Below the pieces are notes generated by a model. It did not search any database. It saw nothing but the letters and a program-made list of their open reading frames with translations, and had not been told where the DNA came from. The position numbers were made by a program, and so were the translations under genes. A stretch of 64,000 nucleotides of DNA. Origin: Henckelia pumila (taxonomy: Eukaryota; Streptophyta; Magnoliopsida; Lamiales; Gesneriaceae). Positions 50,516-61,234 of this stretch are shown here, in pieces (within the stretch, counting starts at the first letter, position 1; each line of letters starts with the position of its first letter). The stretch lies in contig NC_133123.1 of assembly GCF_033568475.1 (NCBI RefSeq), positions 62,193,522 to 62,257,521 on the forward strand, read 5' to 3'.

Positions 50516-52378
50516 TGTAAGAGTGGGTGCCCAGTGAGCCAACTGTGTGGCTATGGGCTTTGATGACTCTTTGTATAAACAATCTTTTGTTTAATATTAT
50601 TTACACTTTTATGGCAATGACTTTATATTACTTCATATTGTTATATTGTGATATACTATTGTTGTTTTGATAAAGACCTTGAATATACTATAGTGTATGT
50701 AAGATGTGGTAGAACATGGAGATGTCTATCATGAAATACATCTTATAGTCACTGTATATTCTAAAAACCGTTCCTAGTCGATTGAGCCGTCCGATAATAA
50801 GGATAAGGATCGCTCGAGTTTGAGACTAGCATTTGCGATGCGGAGTACCACGTTTCATTGGTAGGGAACATGGAGATGTTCGAAGCATGCAAATGGATAT
50901 TCATAGGATGAATAATCGAACTACCCTATCCGGACTTTCCAAGTGGTTATCACTTATCGAGTGGATAAAGTCCGCGGTTTTGGTTGTACACCATTAGTCC
51001 TTACGACTTGAAACATCATGGAGACTCTATATGCTAGTGCTGTGCTTTGACTCGTTTACCGACTCTATGGGGGTCATCAGGTGTCGAGATTGGGTACAGT
51101 TACGACACATATAGGAGTCAATGCATTGTTGTCAAGGATTCACCACATACTTGCGAGTGTGGATATCCTATGCGATCTGAGGAGATATTAGTGTGACAAA
51201 TCTCTGGCCAGAGTACTTGATGTGATTTAAGAAATGGTTTCTTAGTAGCACATGCGATGTCACTAATTTGATCTTCAAGATGCATTGCATAGTTATCGAA
51301 TCTTGAGCGACTCTCGATATACCAATGGTTGTTGATTCGATCGGGATATATGGATGAAGGGACCGTACTGTACGCTAACCAAAATCTACTGGTTCTTGTA
51401 GGCACTATCAGTGATACCTAGGGAATCATGGGGCGATGTTGCTAGGCGCTTTACCATGATTCGTTGGGCAAGTCGGAAAGTGTTGTTCCGAGTCACAAGG
51501 AGTTGTGAGCCCACGGCTAGCTGTATCCCTGAACCATTGAGGGTCACACAGTGTAATGGAGTTTTAATCCCCGTTGAGATAGTTAAATTTAAAGAGTTAA
51601 ATTTAATGAACTAAGGAGTTGGACTTCTTAAATAAGAGTAAGGGAGTAGGATTTCCTAAAATGACATAGGGATGGACATTTTTGGAAACCACTGAATTCG
51701 GATTCAGGAAAATTTATTTTGACTTTAAAATGTGCAGAAATGGTTTCTGTGCACATTGGTGAAATCGGTTCATCAATCGGAGTCACGATGAATTTTATAT
51801 TAATTTCTGAACGTGCGGGCTTTGCTTGTCGGGCCCTAGCTTATGACTAATGGGCCCTAAGGTGTTAGTGGCCTGCATTATAAATAAGTTATTTCAGTAC
51901 AGAAATTAAACACAACAGGTCATAATTTTTGAGACAGGATTTTCGAAACCCTAGCCTCCTCTCAAAAGAAATCGGCCGAACCCTCCCCCTCTGCCCGAGA
52001 AATTCCGGTCTGTGATTTTTAATTGCAGTCAGGAATAACGAATCAGATTCGTTTAATCTCTTCGCAGAAAAACTTCTGATAGATTTTCTAGTGCAATCTA
52101 TCAGAGGGATTTAAACCCCATTCGTGGACCTGATTGAAGGAGTTCATCAGTTCCTGGGAGATACAAGAAGCGCAGAGAAATCTGTGTGGTGTCCATTAAT
52201 CTCGATTCGAGATTGAAGGTAAAATTTAATTAATTGTTATTTGAATTTTACACACACAATAATTTAATCGTTGAATGGTTGATACCCACACCATGGAATT
52301 GTTCCATGATAAAATTTTTAAACTTCCGCTGCACCGGGTATCAATCGTGATTGATCTGACCGCCAGTTTTTTTCAACA
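50516..52378 (+). repeat. 5' LTR of the outer copia element
   Basis: TGTAAGAGTGGG...TTCAACA, 1863 bp. Homologous in reverse to 54016-55880 and 61235-63099 but with visible substitutions. TATA box TATAAATA at 51879-51886. Small ORFs at 51118-51405 and 51411-51614 recur in every LTR copy and are not genes. Confidence 0.93.
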
Positions 52379-52379
52379 G

Positions 52380-52392
52380 TGGTATCAGAGCC
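52380..52392 (+). other. Primer binding site of the outer copia element
   Basis: TGGTATCAGAGCC, complementary to the 3' end of initiator tRNA-Met, one base after the LTR. Confidence 0.9.
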
Positions 52393-52510
52393 AGGTTGCT
52401 CAGATCAAACGATTGAATTAATCGATTGTACAAAATTTTTGAATCTCGGTTTTTGGAAAACAAAATAAATATTTTTTAAATAAAAAAAAAATTTTTTTTC
52501 GGGGCAAAAC

Positions 52511-52790
52511 CCGGGCAGCGATTGGATCGCTGCCCGGTGGGGCAGCAATTGTTGCTGCCCCGGGCGGCGCCGGGGGCGCACGGCGCCGCCCAGGGCGGCG
52601 ACCGTCGCCGCCCAAAGGGGGCGCACGGCGCCGCCCAGGGCAGCGCTGTGCGCTGCCCAGCGCAGCGCTGGGCGCTGCGCAGGGCAGCGCTCGGCGCTGC
52701 CCAGGGCAGCGATAGTCGCTGCCCTAAGGGGGCAGCCGGGCTGCCCCCGGCCCGCGCCCCGGGTGCGGGCCGGCCCGGGAGTGTCCCGGG
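52511..52790 (+). repeat. Array of short perfect hairpins in the outer copia leader
   Basis: Twelve consecutive inverted repeats. Hairpins at 52511-52537, 52539-52561, 52562-52591, 52593-52613, 52616-52636 (imperfect), 52638-52658, 52660-52680, 52682-52702, 52704-52724, 52728-52748, 52747-52773 and 52774-52790. The middle ones have 9-bp stems, 3-nt loops and a single-base spacer, giving a 22-nt period. A typical stem is GGGCAGCGC with GCGCTGCCC. The flanks are very AT-rich. ORFs across it are artefacts of composition. Confidence 0.9.
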
Positions 52791-54015
52791 CGGCCCGCGC
52801 GAAAAATTATATTTTTATTAAAAATTAATTTTAATATGTTAAAATTTTATTTTTGGTCCGGTCAAAAATTGTTTTTGATTGGTTCACGAGATTTCGGATC
52901 GAATTGTTCGAGTCCGTAAATTTTAAAATTGATTTTGGATAAATTTGAATTTTTGGAAAATTTTAATGTTTTATCCGTAAATTGAATTTTGAAATCAATT
53001 ATTTTGGTACAATTGATGATAAGATATGATCTTATGATATATTGAGTAAAATATGATTTTATTTGTAAAATTGGATTTTATAGATAAAATATGATTTTAT
53101 TTGATATAGAGATAAAATATGATTTTATATGTGAAATGAGATTTTATATAAAATATGATTTTATCTTGTTTAAATTTGAATTGCCACTGCATGTTATCCA
53201 ATAAATTAATTTTGAATTAAATGTTATTGGATAAGGATGATCGATTGCCATGACCAATTTTGTAGGTGTATGTTAGGAATTTACATTTTGTTTTTATTGT
53301 TGTTGGTTTTATTAATGGGCCTGGTTTATGGGCCCGATATGAATGTCATATGTAATAAAAGTGGGCTTGGTTTATAGCCCGTTCCCACCCCTAAAAATGT
53401 ATCCCCTACTTGTCATTGTTATTTATTGTAAATACATTAGATTTAGTGGGAGATCAAGATTTGAAGACGGTGGGCCCAGCAGACAATAAAGACTGAAGAA
53501 ATGTAAATTGGAAGCACATGTAATAGGATTGCATTGCATACTGCATATCACCTAGGATTGGACTAAGACCCGTGATTGGCAACCACGGGTCAATTAGAAA
53601 TGGAATCGATCATCCTATATAATATTTGATATTATGATTGTATGCATGTTTAGACATAATTGCGTGAATCCGGCAAGCATGCAATAAATTAAATATGATG
53701 AGACAAATATTTTTATAATTAAAAATCCCTCATTTTAAATATGATTTAAAATTTATATCAAGATAAATAAAGGAAATTTAAATTTGTTTAAATGTTCCCA
53801 CCTTCCATCAACGGTCAATGTATGTGATGCTACCCGCGGATACGGTCCGGCTCATATTATTGGGGGGGCCCGTCCGTCGGAAAGCTGTACATTGGATCGA
53901 CAAATTTTGTAAGTTGGATGGAACTCCCATGGGATCGGCTCATATTATTGGGGGATCCACATGGCGACCGTCCATCACAACTTAATATTGATGGGTCATC
54001 TTGACATATCACTTT
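52791..54015 (+). other. Outer copia leader, AT-rich part
   Basis: Non-coding. About 53040-53165 repeats AAAATATGATTTTAT several times. TCATATTATTGGG occurs at 53852-53864 and 53940-53952, and again at 63113-63125 after the inserted element. The mirror of this leader is 59580-60780. Confidence 0.8.
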
Positions 54016-55880
54016 TGTTGGAAAACTGGCGAGTTCCCAGACCAATTACGATTGATACCCGGTGCAGCGGAAGTTTAAAAATTTTTCATGGAACGTTTCC
54101 ATGGTATGGGTATCAACCGTTCATCGATTGAATTACGTGTGTGTGTAAAATTTAAATAACAGTTAAATAAATTTTACCTCAAATCTCGCAACGAGATTAA
54201 TGGACACCAACAGAACAATTCTGCTCTTGTTGTCTCTCCCTGGAACCGATGAACGCCTTCAATCAGGTCCACGAACAGAGGTTTAATCCCTCTGATAGAT
54301 TGCACTAGAAAATCTATCAGAAGTTTTCTGCGAAGAGAATACACGAATTTGATTCGTTATTCCTTACTGCGATTCAAAATCACAGACCGGAATTTTCTCG
54401 GGCAGAGCAGGAAGGGGACGGCCGAAAATTCTTTGAGAGAGAAGGGTTTCGATTTTTTTCTGTCTCAAAAATTATGACCTGTTGTGTGTAATTTCTGTAC
54501 TGAAATAACTTATTTATAATGCAGGCCACTAACACCTTAGGGCCCATTAGTCATAAGCTGGGGCCCGACAAGCAAAGCCCGCTCGTTCAGAAATTAATAT
54601 AAAATTCATCGTGACTCCGATTGATGAAACGATTTCACCAATGTGCACAGAAACCATTTCTGCACGTTTTAAAGTCAAAATAAATTTTCCTGAATCCGAA
54701 TTCAGTGGTTTCCAAAAATGTCCATCCCTATGTCATTTTAGGAAATCCTACTCCCTTACTCTTATTTAAGAAGTCCAACTCCTTAGTTCATTAAATTTAA
54801 CTCTTTAAATTTAACTATCTCAACGGGGATTAAAACTCCATTACACTGTGTGACCCTCAATGGTTCAGGGATACAGCTAGCCGTGGGCTCACAACTCCTT
54901 GTGACTCGGAACAACACTTTCCGACTTGCCCAACGAATCATGGTAAAGCGCCTAGCAACATCGCCCCATGATTCCCTAGGTATCACTGATAGTGCCTACA
55001 AGAACCAGTAGATTTTGGTTAGCGTACAGTACGGTCCCTTCATCCATATATCCCGATCGAATCAACAACCATTGGTATATCGAGAGTCGCTCAAGATTCG
55101 ATAACTATGCAATACATCTTGAAGATCAAATTAGTGACATCGCATGTGCTACTAAGAAACCATTTCTTAAATCACATCAAGTACTCTGGCCAGAGATTTG
55201 TCACACTAATATCTCCTCAGATCGCATAGGATATCCACACTCGCAAGTATGTGGTGAATCCTTGACAACAATGCATTGACTCCTATATGTGTCGTAACTG
55301 TACCCAATCTCGACACCTGATGACCCCCTCAGAGTCGGTAAACGAGTCAAAGCACAGTACTAGCATATAGAGTCTCCATGATGTTTCAAGTCGTAAGGAC
55401 TAATGGTGTACAACCAAAACCGCGGACTTTATCCACTCGATAAGTGATAATCACTTGGAAAGTCCGGATAGGGTAGTTCGACTATTCATCCTATGAATAT
55501 CCATTTGCATGCTTCGAACATCTCCATGTTCCCTACCAATGAAACGTGGTACTCCGCATCGCAAATGCTAGTCTCAAACTCGAGCGATCCTTATCCTTAT
55601 TATCGGACGGCTCAATCGACTAGGAACGGTTTTAGAATATACAGTGACTATAAGATGTATTTCATGATAGACATCTCCATGTTCTACCACATCTTACATA
55701 CACTATAGTATATTCAAGGTCTTTATCAAAACAACAATAGTATATCACAATATAACAATATGAAGTAATATAAAGTCATTGCCATAAAAGTGTAAATAAT
55801 ATTAAACAAAAGATTGTTTATACAAAGAGTCAACAAAGCCCATAGCCACACAGTTGGCTCACTGGGCACCCACTCTTACA
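54016..55880 (-). repeat. 3' LTR of the inner copia element
   Basis: On the plus strand it reads TGTTGGAAAACTGG ... CACTCTTACA. Minus-strand TATA box at 54511-54518. Matches 61235-63099 at a constant offset of 7219. Confidence 0.95.
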
Positions 55881-55893
55881 ATCTCCCACTTGC
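55881..55893 (-). other. Polypurine tract of the inner copia element
   Basis: The minus strand reads GCAAGTGGGAGAT, directly before the 3' LTR. Confidence 0.85.
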
Positions 55894-55894
55894 C

Positions 55895-57364
55895 CTATAG
55901 CCAACTAGTCATACTACGTAGACCCATTGCTTCGCGATGTTTGTCAAACAATGGTCCTGGCAAAGGCTTAGTAAGTGGATCAGCGATATTGTCTGCAGAG
56001 GCCACTCGTTCGACACTGATGTCTCCTCTTTCCACAATCTCCCGGATTATGTGGTATTTCCTCAGTACGTGTTTGGATCTTTGATGAGACCTTGGTTCCT
56101 TTGCTTGAGCAACGGCACCCGTGTTGTCGCAGTACACCGGGACTGGACCAACAAATTCAGGAATGACGCCCAACTCTTGGACGAAATTCCTCATCCAAAC
56201 GGCCTCTTTAGCAGCAGCTGATGCTGCAATGTATTCAGCCTCAGTGGTGGAATCCGCTGTGGTGTCCTGCTTGGAACTCTTCCAAGAGACAGCACCGCCA
56301 TTGTGCATGAACACAAATCCAGAGGTTGACTTCGAGTCATCCACATCACTTTGGAAGCTAGAGTCGGTATAGCCTTCCAGTTTGAGTTGTCGTCCTCCAT
56401 AAACCATGAACATATTCTTAGTCCTTCGCAAGTACTTAAGAATGTCCTTCACGGCTTTCCAATGCATCTGACCAGGATTAGACTGATATCTGCTCGTGAC
56501 ACTCAGAGCAAATGCTACATCCGGTCTGGTAGATATCATCCCATACATGATACTACCTATAGCTGACGCATATGGTACATGTGTCATATTCTCTATCTCT
56601 GCATCAGTCTTGGGACACATAGACTTGGATAGAGAAACTCCATGACACATGGGTAGATGTCCTCTCTTGGACCCATCCATTGAAAACCGTTTCAATATGG
56701 TATCGATGTAGGTTGATTGAGTGAGTCCTATCATTCTCTTAGATCTATCCCTATAGATCTGTATCCCAAGAATGTAGGATGCCTCACCCAAATCCTTCAT
56801 CGAAAATCTACCTGATAACCATATCTTTGTTGACTGCAACATCCCTACATCATTCCCAATGAGTAGGATGTCATCAACATAAAGTACTAAGAATGTCACC
56901 GCATCCTTAACTACTTTCTTGTACACGCAAGGTTCCTCCGGGTTCTTGATGAAACCAAAATCTTTTATTGTTTCATCAAATTTCTGGTTCCAACTTCTTG
57001 ATGCTTGTTTTAGACCATAAATTGATCTCTGAAGCTTGCATACCTTATGCTCGCTTCCCATGGATGTGAACCCCTCAGGCTGCCTCATATAGATTTCTTC
57101 CTTAATGTCTCCATTAAGAAAAGCAGTCTTCACATCCATCTGCCATATCTCATAGTCATACCATGCAGCTATGGCAATTAGGATTCTTATGGACTTGAAC
57201 ATTGCAACTGGTGAAAAGGTTTCGTCATAGTCAACTCCTTGCCTTTGAGTATAACCTTTCTCCACCAATCGCGCCTTGTAAGTCAATATCTTACCATCAG
57301 GCCCAAGCTTTCTTTTGTAGATCCATTTACACCCTATTGGAACAATTCCATCGGGAGGATCCAC
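55895..57364 (-). pseudogene. Inner copia reverse transcriptase and RNase H (long open segment)
   Basis: 489 open codons. RT blocks: IVPIGCKWIYKRKLG, QMDVKTAFLNGDIKEEIYM, LVLYVDDILLIGND (YVDD at about residue 165). RNase H blocks: GYTDSSF, STSGFVFMHNGGAVSWKS, DSTTEAEYIA, ending at MTSWL-stop. This part is unbroken. It is called a pseudogene because the upstream stop separates it from the rest of the polyprotein. Its stop lies just before the polypurine tract. Confidence 0.92.
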
Positions 57365-57370
57365 TAAAGA

Positions 57371-57847
57371 TCAGACTTGGTTAGTATGCATCGAATCCAA
57401 TTCAGACTGCATAGCTTCAAGCCATAAATTCGAATCCGCATCAGAAATTGCTTCCTTGAAGCTTCTTGGATCACATCCAATGTCGGGTTCATCTTGACCC
57501 TCTTCAAGAAGAAGACCATATCGAACTGGAGGTCTAGAAGTCCTCTCGGATCTTCTAGGTGCAGGCGTGTTCAGCAATGGTTCCTGAGGTGTGGGATCGT
57601 TATTTTGTATTTCGGGTTCTTCTCGAACTTCTTCGAGTTCCATCATCTCGCCTTTCTTATCCAATAAGAACTCCTTCTCCAAGAAGGTGGCATTCCGTGA
57701 AACAAACACCTTTGTTTCAGCAGGATAATAGAAATAATATCCGATTGAATTCTTCGGATACCCCACAAAATAACACAAGCTGGATCGACTATCCAACTTA
57801 TCTCCCACTGTCCGCTTCACGTAAGCAGGACATCCCCAAATCCTCAA
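57371..57847 (-). pseudogene. Inner copia integrase C-terminus to RT start
   Basis: 158 open codons beginning MRIWGCPAYVKRTVG, the usual end of copia integrase, then a variable linker. Ends at a TGA (about 57377) in MHTNQV-stop, where the family normally has tryptophan. The next frame-compatible codons open the RT segment. Confidence 0.88.
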
Positions 57848-57857
57848 GTATGAATAC

Positions 57858-58793
57858 TTAGGAGCTTTGCCATTCCATAACTCGTATGGTGTTTTTTTTT
57901 TTCACTGCTTTAGTGTGGACGTTGTTCAACAACAATACCGCCGTTTCAAGCGCATAGCCCCAAAACGAAGGTGGAAGCTCAGTGAAGCTCATCATGGATC
58001 GAACCATGTCCAACAAAGTTCGATTACGACGCTCCGATACACCATTAAGCTGTGGTGTCATAGGAGGAGTCCACTGAGAGAGAATCCCATTCTCTTTTAG
58101 ATAGTCCAAAAACTCGGTACTCAAGTATTCTCCACCTCGATCCGATCGAAGTGCTTTAATATTTTTACCTAGCTTGTTTTCTACTTCAGCCTTGAATTCT
58201 TTGAACTTTTCAAATGCTTCAGACTTATATTTCATTAAATATAAATACCCATACCTAGAATAATCATCAGTAAAGGTAATGAAGTAGGTGTGGCCATGTT
58301 GAGTCCCTACTCTAAATGGACCACAAACATCTGTATGGATCAAATCCAACAGATTTTGACTACGCTCAGGCTTCCCCTTAAAAGGAGATTTAGTCATTTT
58401 CCCTTTTAGGCAGGATTCACAAGTAGGTAGAGAGTTAATATCAGACATATCAAACATGCCCTCTCCCACTAGCTTGTTCATCCTCCTTGAGGAAATATGA
58501 CCTAGTCTAGCGTGCCAAAGGTTTGCCGGGTTTTGACTATCGATTTTCCTTTTGTTTGTTGTCGCCGGTTTGTCAATACAATTCACTGGAACGTCTTTTA
58601 GTTTTAAATTGTATAGATCGTTTTCAAGTTGTCCATTTCCAATTAAACATTCATTCTTGTAAATATTGCAAATCACATTCACAAAATTGCAAGAATAACC
58701 ATCTCTATCATGCATAGAAATAGAAATAATGTTTTTAATTAAATCTGGCACAAATAAAACATCTCTTAACAATAATTTAAAACCGTTCTGCAA
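57858..58793 (-). pseudogene. Inner copia pre-integrase and integrase
   Basis: 311 open codons. The zinc motif is visible as LWHARLGHIS ... CESCLKGK. The catalytic triad is D in LIHTDVCGPF, D in LRSDRGGEY and E in GVSERRNRT. Reading leaves the correct frame at a run of 11 A (about 57891-57901, read on the minus strand). The following block continues in another frame as 57847-57371. Confidence 0.9.
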
Positions 58794-59260
58794 AATTTAA
58801 ATAAATATTTCCCATAGCTATGGATTTAACTCTGGAACCATTCCCGAGCCTTGACTGGGTCTCACCCATCCTTAGCCTATTACTTCTTATCATCATTTGC
58901 AACTCATTGCAAATATGAGATCTACATCTAGTATCCAATACCCAAGAAGTAGTATTAAAAATATTTATTTTAATGTATAACATACCCTTTGCAGTTCGCA
59001 ACTGCTCGAGGTATTCCTTGCAGTTACGTTTCCAATAACCGGGTTTCTTGCAGTGATGGCAAACTTGTTTAGACTTGTCCAATTTTGTATGTAACATTTT
59101 GCCTTGAGATCATGGTCCAACCATTTCTCTAGTTACATCAGCCGGGGCTGTTTTCGGAGAAGCCTTTTCTAACACTTAGAAAATCTTTTCCGAACTTAGG
59201 ACAATCTTAACTTATGGAATCATTCTGTATTTGTTTGCGCCAATAAGTTTGTTTTGTTGG
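58777..59260 (-). pseudogene. Inner copia gag remnant, zinc knuckle and protease (deleted and mutated)
   Basis: From 59260 to about 59090 the minus strand resembles the start of the outer gag but has several stops, including TGA where the outer copy has TGG. Near 59087 it jumps directly to the region before the zinc knuckle, so well over 100 codons of gag are missing. The open segment 59097-58777 then has an intact CHHCKKPGYWKRNC knuckle and a protease site WVLDTRCRSHICN in which the D-T-G glycine is arginine. A frameshift near 58785 separates it from integrase. Confidence 0.85.
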
Positions 59261-60794
59261 AGAACAGAAACATGTGGATTACTGAGAAAAAACAGACAAT
59301 TATCGATGATTGTTTAAATAATTTACTAAGACATAAAATTGGCGAATTTTATTTTATGAATCTCACTCCCACTATTTTAACGATTTCACCACCCTCTAGT
59401 GAAAACGGGAAACTTTTTCCTTAGTGAGAACATGGAGTCCAATTGACAAACTTATGGTCCCGAATAATATCAGCCAACCATAATTCTCAAAAGGTAGAGC
59501 CCAATTGCTTCCAAAGCAACCCCCATGTGTTTACCTCATGTCCAATAAGGGCCCAATAATATGACGCCGTTTAAAGTGACATGTCAAGATGACCCATCAA
59601 TATTAAGTTGTGATAGACGGTCGCCATGTGGATCCCCCAATAATATGAGCCGATCCCATGGGAGTTCCACCCAACTTACAACATTTGTCGATCCAATGTA
59701 CAGCTTTCCGACGGACGGGCCCCCCCAATAATATGAGCCGGACCGTATCCGCGGGTAGCATCACATACATTGACCGTTGATGGAAGGTAGGAACATTCAA
59801 ACAATATTTAAATTTCCTTTATTTATCTTGATATAAATTTTAAATCATATTTAAAATGAGGGATTTTATTTATAAAAATATTTGTCTCATCATATTTAAT
59901 TTATTGCATGCATTGCCGGATTCACGCAATTTATGTCTAAACATGCATACAATCATAATATCACATATTATATAGGATGATCGATTCCATTTCTAATTGA
60001 CCCGTGGTTGCCAATCACGGGTCTTAGTCCAATCCTAGGTAATATGCAGTATGCAAATGCAATCCTATTACATATGCTTCCAATTTACATTTCTTCAGTC
60101 TTCATTGTCTGCTGGGCCCACCATCTTCAAATCTTGATCTCCCACTAAATCTAATGTATTTACAATAAATAACAATGACAAGTAGGGGATACATTTTTAG
60201 GGGGTGGGAACGGGCTATAAACCAAGCCCACTTTTATTACATATGACATTCATATCGGGCCATAAACCAGGCCCATTAATAAAACCAACAACAATAAAGA
60301 CAAAATGTAAATTCCTAATATACACCTACAAAATTGGTCATGGCAATCGATCATCCTTATCCAATAACATTTAATTCAAAATTAATTTATTGGATAACAT
60401 GCTGTGGCAATTCAAATTTAAACAAGATAAAATCATATTTTATATATAAAATCACATTTCACATATAAAATCATATTTTATCTCCATATCAAATAAAATC
60501 ATATTTTATCTATAAAATCCAATTTTACAAATAAAATCATATTTTATCTAATATATCATAAGATCATATCTTATCATCAATTGTACCAAAATAATTGATT
60601 TCAAAATTCAATTTACGGATAAAATATTAAAATTTTCCAAAAATTCAAATTTATCCAAAATCAATTTTAAAATTTACGGACTCGAACAATTCGATCCGAA
60701 ATCTCGTGAACCAATCGAAAACAATTTTTGACCGGACCAAAAATAAAATTTTAAATATTAAAATTAATAAAAATATAATTTTTCCCGCGGGCCG
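59260..60794 (-). other. Inner copia leader, AT-rich part
   Basis: Mirror of 52791-54015 plus 63100-63400. Non-coding, with the same AAAATATGATTTTAT-type repeats (60425-60545) and ATATTATTGGG motifs. Confidence 0.8.
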
Positions 60795-61109
60795 CCCGGG
60801 ACACTCCCGGGCCGGCCCGCACCCGGGGCGCGGGCCGGGGGCAGCCCGGCTGCCCCCTTAGGGCAGCGCCGAGCGCTGCCCTGGGCGGCGCCGAGCGCCG
60901 CCCTGCGCGGCGCCCAGCGCTGCGCTGGGCGGCGCCGAGCGCCGCCCCTGGGCAGCGCCGAGCGCTGCCCTGCGCAGCGCCCAGCGCTGCGCTGGGCAGC
61001 GCACAGCGCTGCCCTGGGCGGCGCCGTGCGCCGCCCTGGGCGGCGACGGTCGCCGCCCGGGGCAGCAACAATTGCTGCCCCACCGGGCAGCGATCCAATC
61101 GCTGCCCGG
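60795..61109 (-). repeat. Array of short hairpins in the inner copia leader
   Basis: Fourteen consecutive inverted repeats, with first bases on the plus strand at 60795, 60812, 60837, 60861, 60883, 60905, 60927, 60950, 60972, 60994, 61016, 61038, 61059 and 61083. The nine from 60861 to 61058 have 9-bp stems and 3-nt loops at 22-nt spacing (once 23). All are perfect except 60905-60925, with one A/C mismatch in the sense RNA. The order of loop sequences agrees with the outer copy, but this copy has about three extra units. Confidence 0.92.
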
Positions 61110-61220
61110 GTTTTGCCCCGAAAAATTTTTTTTTATTTAAAAATATTTATTTTGTTTCATAAACCGAGACTCAAAAATTTTGTACAATTGATTAATTCAA
61201 TCGATTGATCTGAGCAACCT

Positions 61221-61233
61221 GGCTCTGATACCA
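61221..61233 (-). other. Primer binding site of the inner copia element
   Basis: The minus strand reads TGGTATCAGAGCC, one base inside the 5' LTR. Confidence 0.9.
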
Positions 61234-61234
61234 C

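Noticed and set aside
52522-52821. 99-residue GC-rich ORF, and the similar 115-residue ORF at 60751-61098
   Set aside because: They are by-products of the hairpin array: low-complexity Ala/Arg/Gly/Pro readings on the opposite or same strand, with lengths that change with unit number.
54992-55279. 95-residue ORF repeated at 51118-51405 and 62211-62498, and a 71-residue ORF at 55493 and 62712
   Set aside because: They recur because the LTR recurs. They lie in LTR sequence and match no protein family.
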